Below, piece after piece: positions 61,851 to 64,000 of a stretch of 64,000 bases of DNA. Position 1 is the first letter of the stretch; the number at the start of each line of letters is the position of its first letter. The position numbers and the translations under genes were made by a program. Source of the stretch: Rostratula benghalensis (taxonomy: Eukaryota; Chordata; Aves; Charadriiformes; Rostratulidae); contig VXAI01000136.1 of NCBI GenBank assembly GCA_013399305.1, positions 1,484,195 to 1,548,194 of the forward strand, given 5' to 3'. Below the pieces are notes generated by a model, which was given only the letters and a program-made list of their open reading frames with translations, did no database searches and was not told the origin of the DNA.

Positions 61851-64000
61851 TTTCTTCATTCCCACATGGATTTTAAACCATGTTTAATGTCTAGATCAAA
61901 ATGCCCTCTTTCACATAAAATAAGCTCTTATCAATTGCATGTGACTGCAAGCGTAGGTTTACAACAGCACCTATCCCTGTGAGTATGTAACACTAAATAT
62001 TCCATGGGTTTTTAACTAAACTGGCCAGATAGCTCTGTAGCCCCTCTCTGCCCATTCCTTTTATCCAGCTGTGACTTTTCTGTCATTTTTTCTGAAACCC
62101 TATGTCTTTGATGGGCAGCCCCACACTTCACAGCAGGCTGAAATCGAGCTCCATCCCCACCCAGTAGTGCTGTATGGAGAGGAAACATTTTACATTTTCC
62201 TTTATTTCCTGAGTAAACTGGGGCTGTTTGGGCACATGAGCCCTGAGATTGTATGAGAGACACTGAGGTTGCTCCTAGGGCTGCCATTGGACACATCAAT
62301 CTGGTCTCTGAACAGATCCCCAAAGAAACTGCCTAACAATCTTTTTAGCCCGATTCTCAGCCTGCCTGACCACCATGGCCTATTACATGGCATTGCCTAT
62401 AGCCTGTTGCACTGAGATTTCTTTACTACCTCCTTTCTAACCTTCTCTCTCTTGCTGTGAGACTATTTTTGGTATGGATTTCACTATACTTTCAGGAATT
62501 TATGTCCTTTATGCTTGCAGCATCTCTTAGTTTGGCAAAACTTTCAGAATATCTTTTAATGTCCTTTCACTGTTCCATCAAACCAAATAAACTGAGTCTT
62601 ATCCAAACCAACACTACCTAATGTGACTAATGATAGTTGCTGTGACACATTATTGCTAATGCTCACCATAAAGATCTCATTCTACACGTTTGCAATCAAT
62701 TTGTGAAAATATTCCTGATACCCCTTGAAATGTTCATCTTCTGTTATACCACATCAGCTCACCTCAAATTATCTATGAAAGTCATGGAATGTGCTATATT
62801 AACATACAGGCAATAAGTATTTTCAGTCAATATTCAGTTTTTCATCATATAGATTGACTTGGAAGAGATTGGAATCTTTACTGGGTACAGCTTGCTATAA
62901 AACTATTGAATTCAAGCAAGATGTAATATAAGGAAATGAAATAACATAAATAAAATATCAGCAATAGAGAAATGCAGAAAGAAATGTCCATTCAATATCT
63001 ACATGGCTGTCTTCTATTCAGAGAGAAAGGGGAGGAGAGGAAGAACAGTTTAAATCAGGTGCATTTTAAAATAAATGGGTCTCCTCTGTTTACTGCAAAC
63101 ACCACTAATATTAACTGAAATATGTAAAAACACCTGTACTTTGTGTTGTATTTTACTGTACTTTATGTTGTCTCATCTAACTGTGATTCCGACCATGAGA
63201 CCTCTAACTTAGCTAATTCTGTCATTAGTGGAAATCACGGCCTGCTTTATAAATGCAAATATTTTTTGCATTTTGCATCTTTGCATTTTTTGCACTGAGA
63301 GGTTAGAAGGTAAAAGCATCCTCAGTGGGATATACATGTATATGTGTATTAACATTCTTATTAGGAGGAAACTTGTGTATTTGATTTTCCAAAAATTCTG
63401 CCACGCACTGTAAGAGTCTGTTGCAATTTCCAGTGTTTCAGTTAATTTCCTAATTATCAGCTCTCGGTCACATAGGAAGCCCAGGGTTGTTTCACGTTAT
63501 CTTTTTGTGTTGATGTCCACCTTCTCAGAAATGAAAGCCATTTTAAGTTACATGCTTGCTCATTTCCTTCAAAAAACTCCACCAACCTAACAAACAAAAT
63601 AATCCCCTGAAAAAAACCCAGAAACAACCTTACTTGATTTGACAACACTTTGTCAAGTTTACTTTTAACCAAAGGCTTCTTTATCACCCTCTGAGCACAA
63701 TTCCACAAATCATACCATTTCCCAGATGTGTCTGGAGAAAATGAGACAGGTGTCTGGAACCATTTCTTCCTAGCTAGCACAGAAAACAACATTAACATTC
63801 AATTTAGTGCACACATTATTCCATGTAATCAACAAGATGATTTAAATGTTGGCTCTAAAAAGCAAAAGGCTGGATAGAAAAATAAATGTACGTGGAGAAC
63901 TCAATGTTTTGGGCCTTACTTTGTGAACAGACTTTAAAATACTTTCCAACTTTCAGAAAATAAGACTGGATTTCTCCCATTCACTATTCTCTAAAGGATC
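61851..64000. other. Unique noncoding DNA
   Basis: No gene or interspersed repeat recognised to the window end. A 103-codon minus-strand frame at 62012-62323 and a 113-codon minus-strand frame at 63457-63798 carry no known motif. A 9-bp inverted repeat with TTTGCA motifs lies at 63251-63295. Confidence 0.6.

Noticed and set aside
61337..61876. 179-codon proline- and serine-rich frame
   Set aside because: Lies within the GC-rich LTR-like repeat. The composition explains the open frame, and several other frames are open on both strands.

Overview
The window is vertebrate nuclear DNA, almost certainly from a bird and probably from Neoaves. The main evidence is many CR1 non-LTR retrotransposon copies with typical avian 3' ends: a short run of ATTCTATG-type 8-mers instead of poly(A), next to a 'ggttggaagrgacc...tccaacc' block. 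Further evidence is one GC-rich repeat that resembles an avian endogenous-retrovirus LTR, CpG-poor AT-rich background, many homopolymer runs, and no dense open reading frames. No complete protein-coding gene, rRNA, tRNA or CRISPR array is visible. The longest open frames are either CR1 ORF2 remnants or unsupported by any recognisable domain. The window is best read as intergenic or intronic DNA.

Layout. 1-1.4 kb: unique AT-rich DNA. 1.4-1.8 kb: very old CR1 remnant (+). 3.6-4.6 kb: two CR1 copies head to head (- then +). 7.5-8.2 kb: well-preserved CR1 (-) with a 163-codon open frame. 10.1 kb: short CR1 3' end (-). 10.2-18.5 kb: unique DNA with homopolymers, an AT-rich stretch that looks regulatory, and two weak exon-like spots. 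18.5-19.1 kb: CR1 (-). 21.5-22.2 kb: CR1 (+) that keeps part of the reverse transcriptase but has a large internal deletion. 23.5-23.9 kb: CR1 (+) of the same young subfamily as the 7.5 kb copy. 24.6 kb: perfect 60-bp tandem duplication. 26.6-27.1 kb: old CR1 reverse-transcriptase fragment (-). 27.1-36.5 kb: long stretch with no repeat I recognise. 36.5 kb: CR1 3' end (-). 36.8-48.5 kb: mostly unique DNA with a (CA)13 microsatellite, A28 and T23 runs, an (ATTTT)n microsatellite and possible MIR SINE relics. 48.5 kb: decayed CR1 (+). 50.4-50.7 kb: possible very old CR1/L3-like fragment (-). 56.1 and 58.9 kb: CR1 3' ends (-). 61.3-61.85 kb: the LTR-like block. 61.9-64 kb: unique DNA.

The CR1 copies belong to at least four subfamilies of visibly different decay, so the locus has taken CR1 insertions over a long time. 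All but the oldest and most fragmentary keep the 3' end, and all have lost the 5' end, as expected for target-primed reverse transcription. I found no new biological system. The points most worth a second look are the exact 60-bp duplication, the inverted pair of near-identical CR1 copies, the head-to-head CR1 junction, a few homeodomain/POU-type AT-rich stretches that could be conserved enhancers, and two or three exon-like spots that RNA data could settle.
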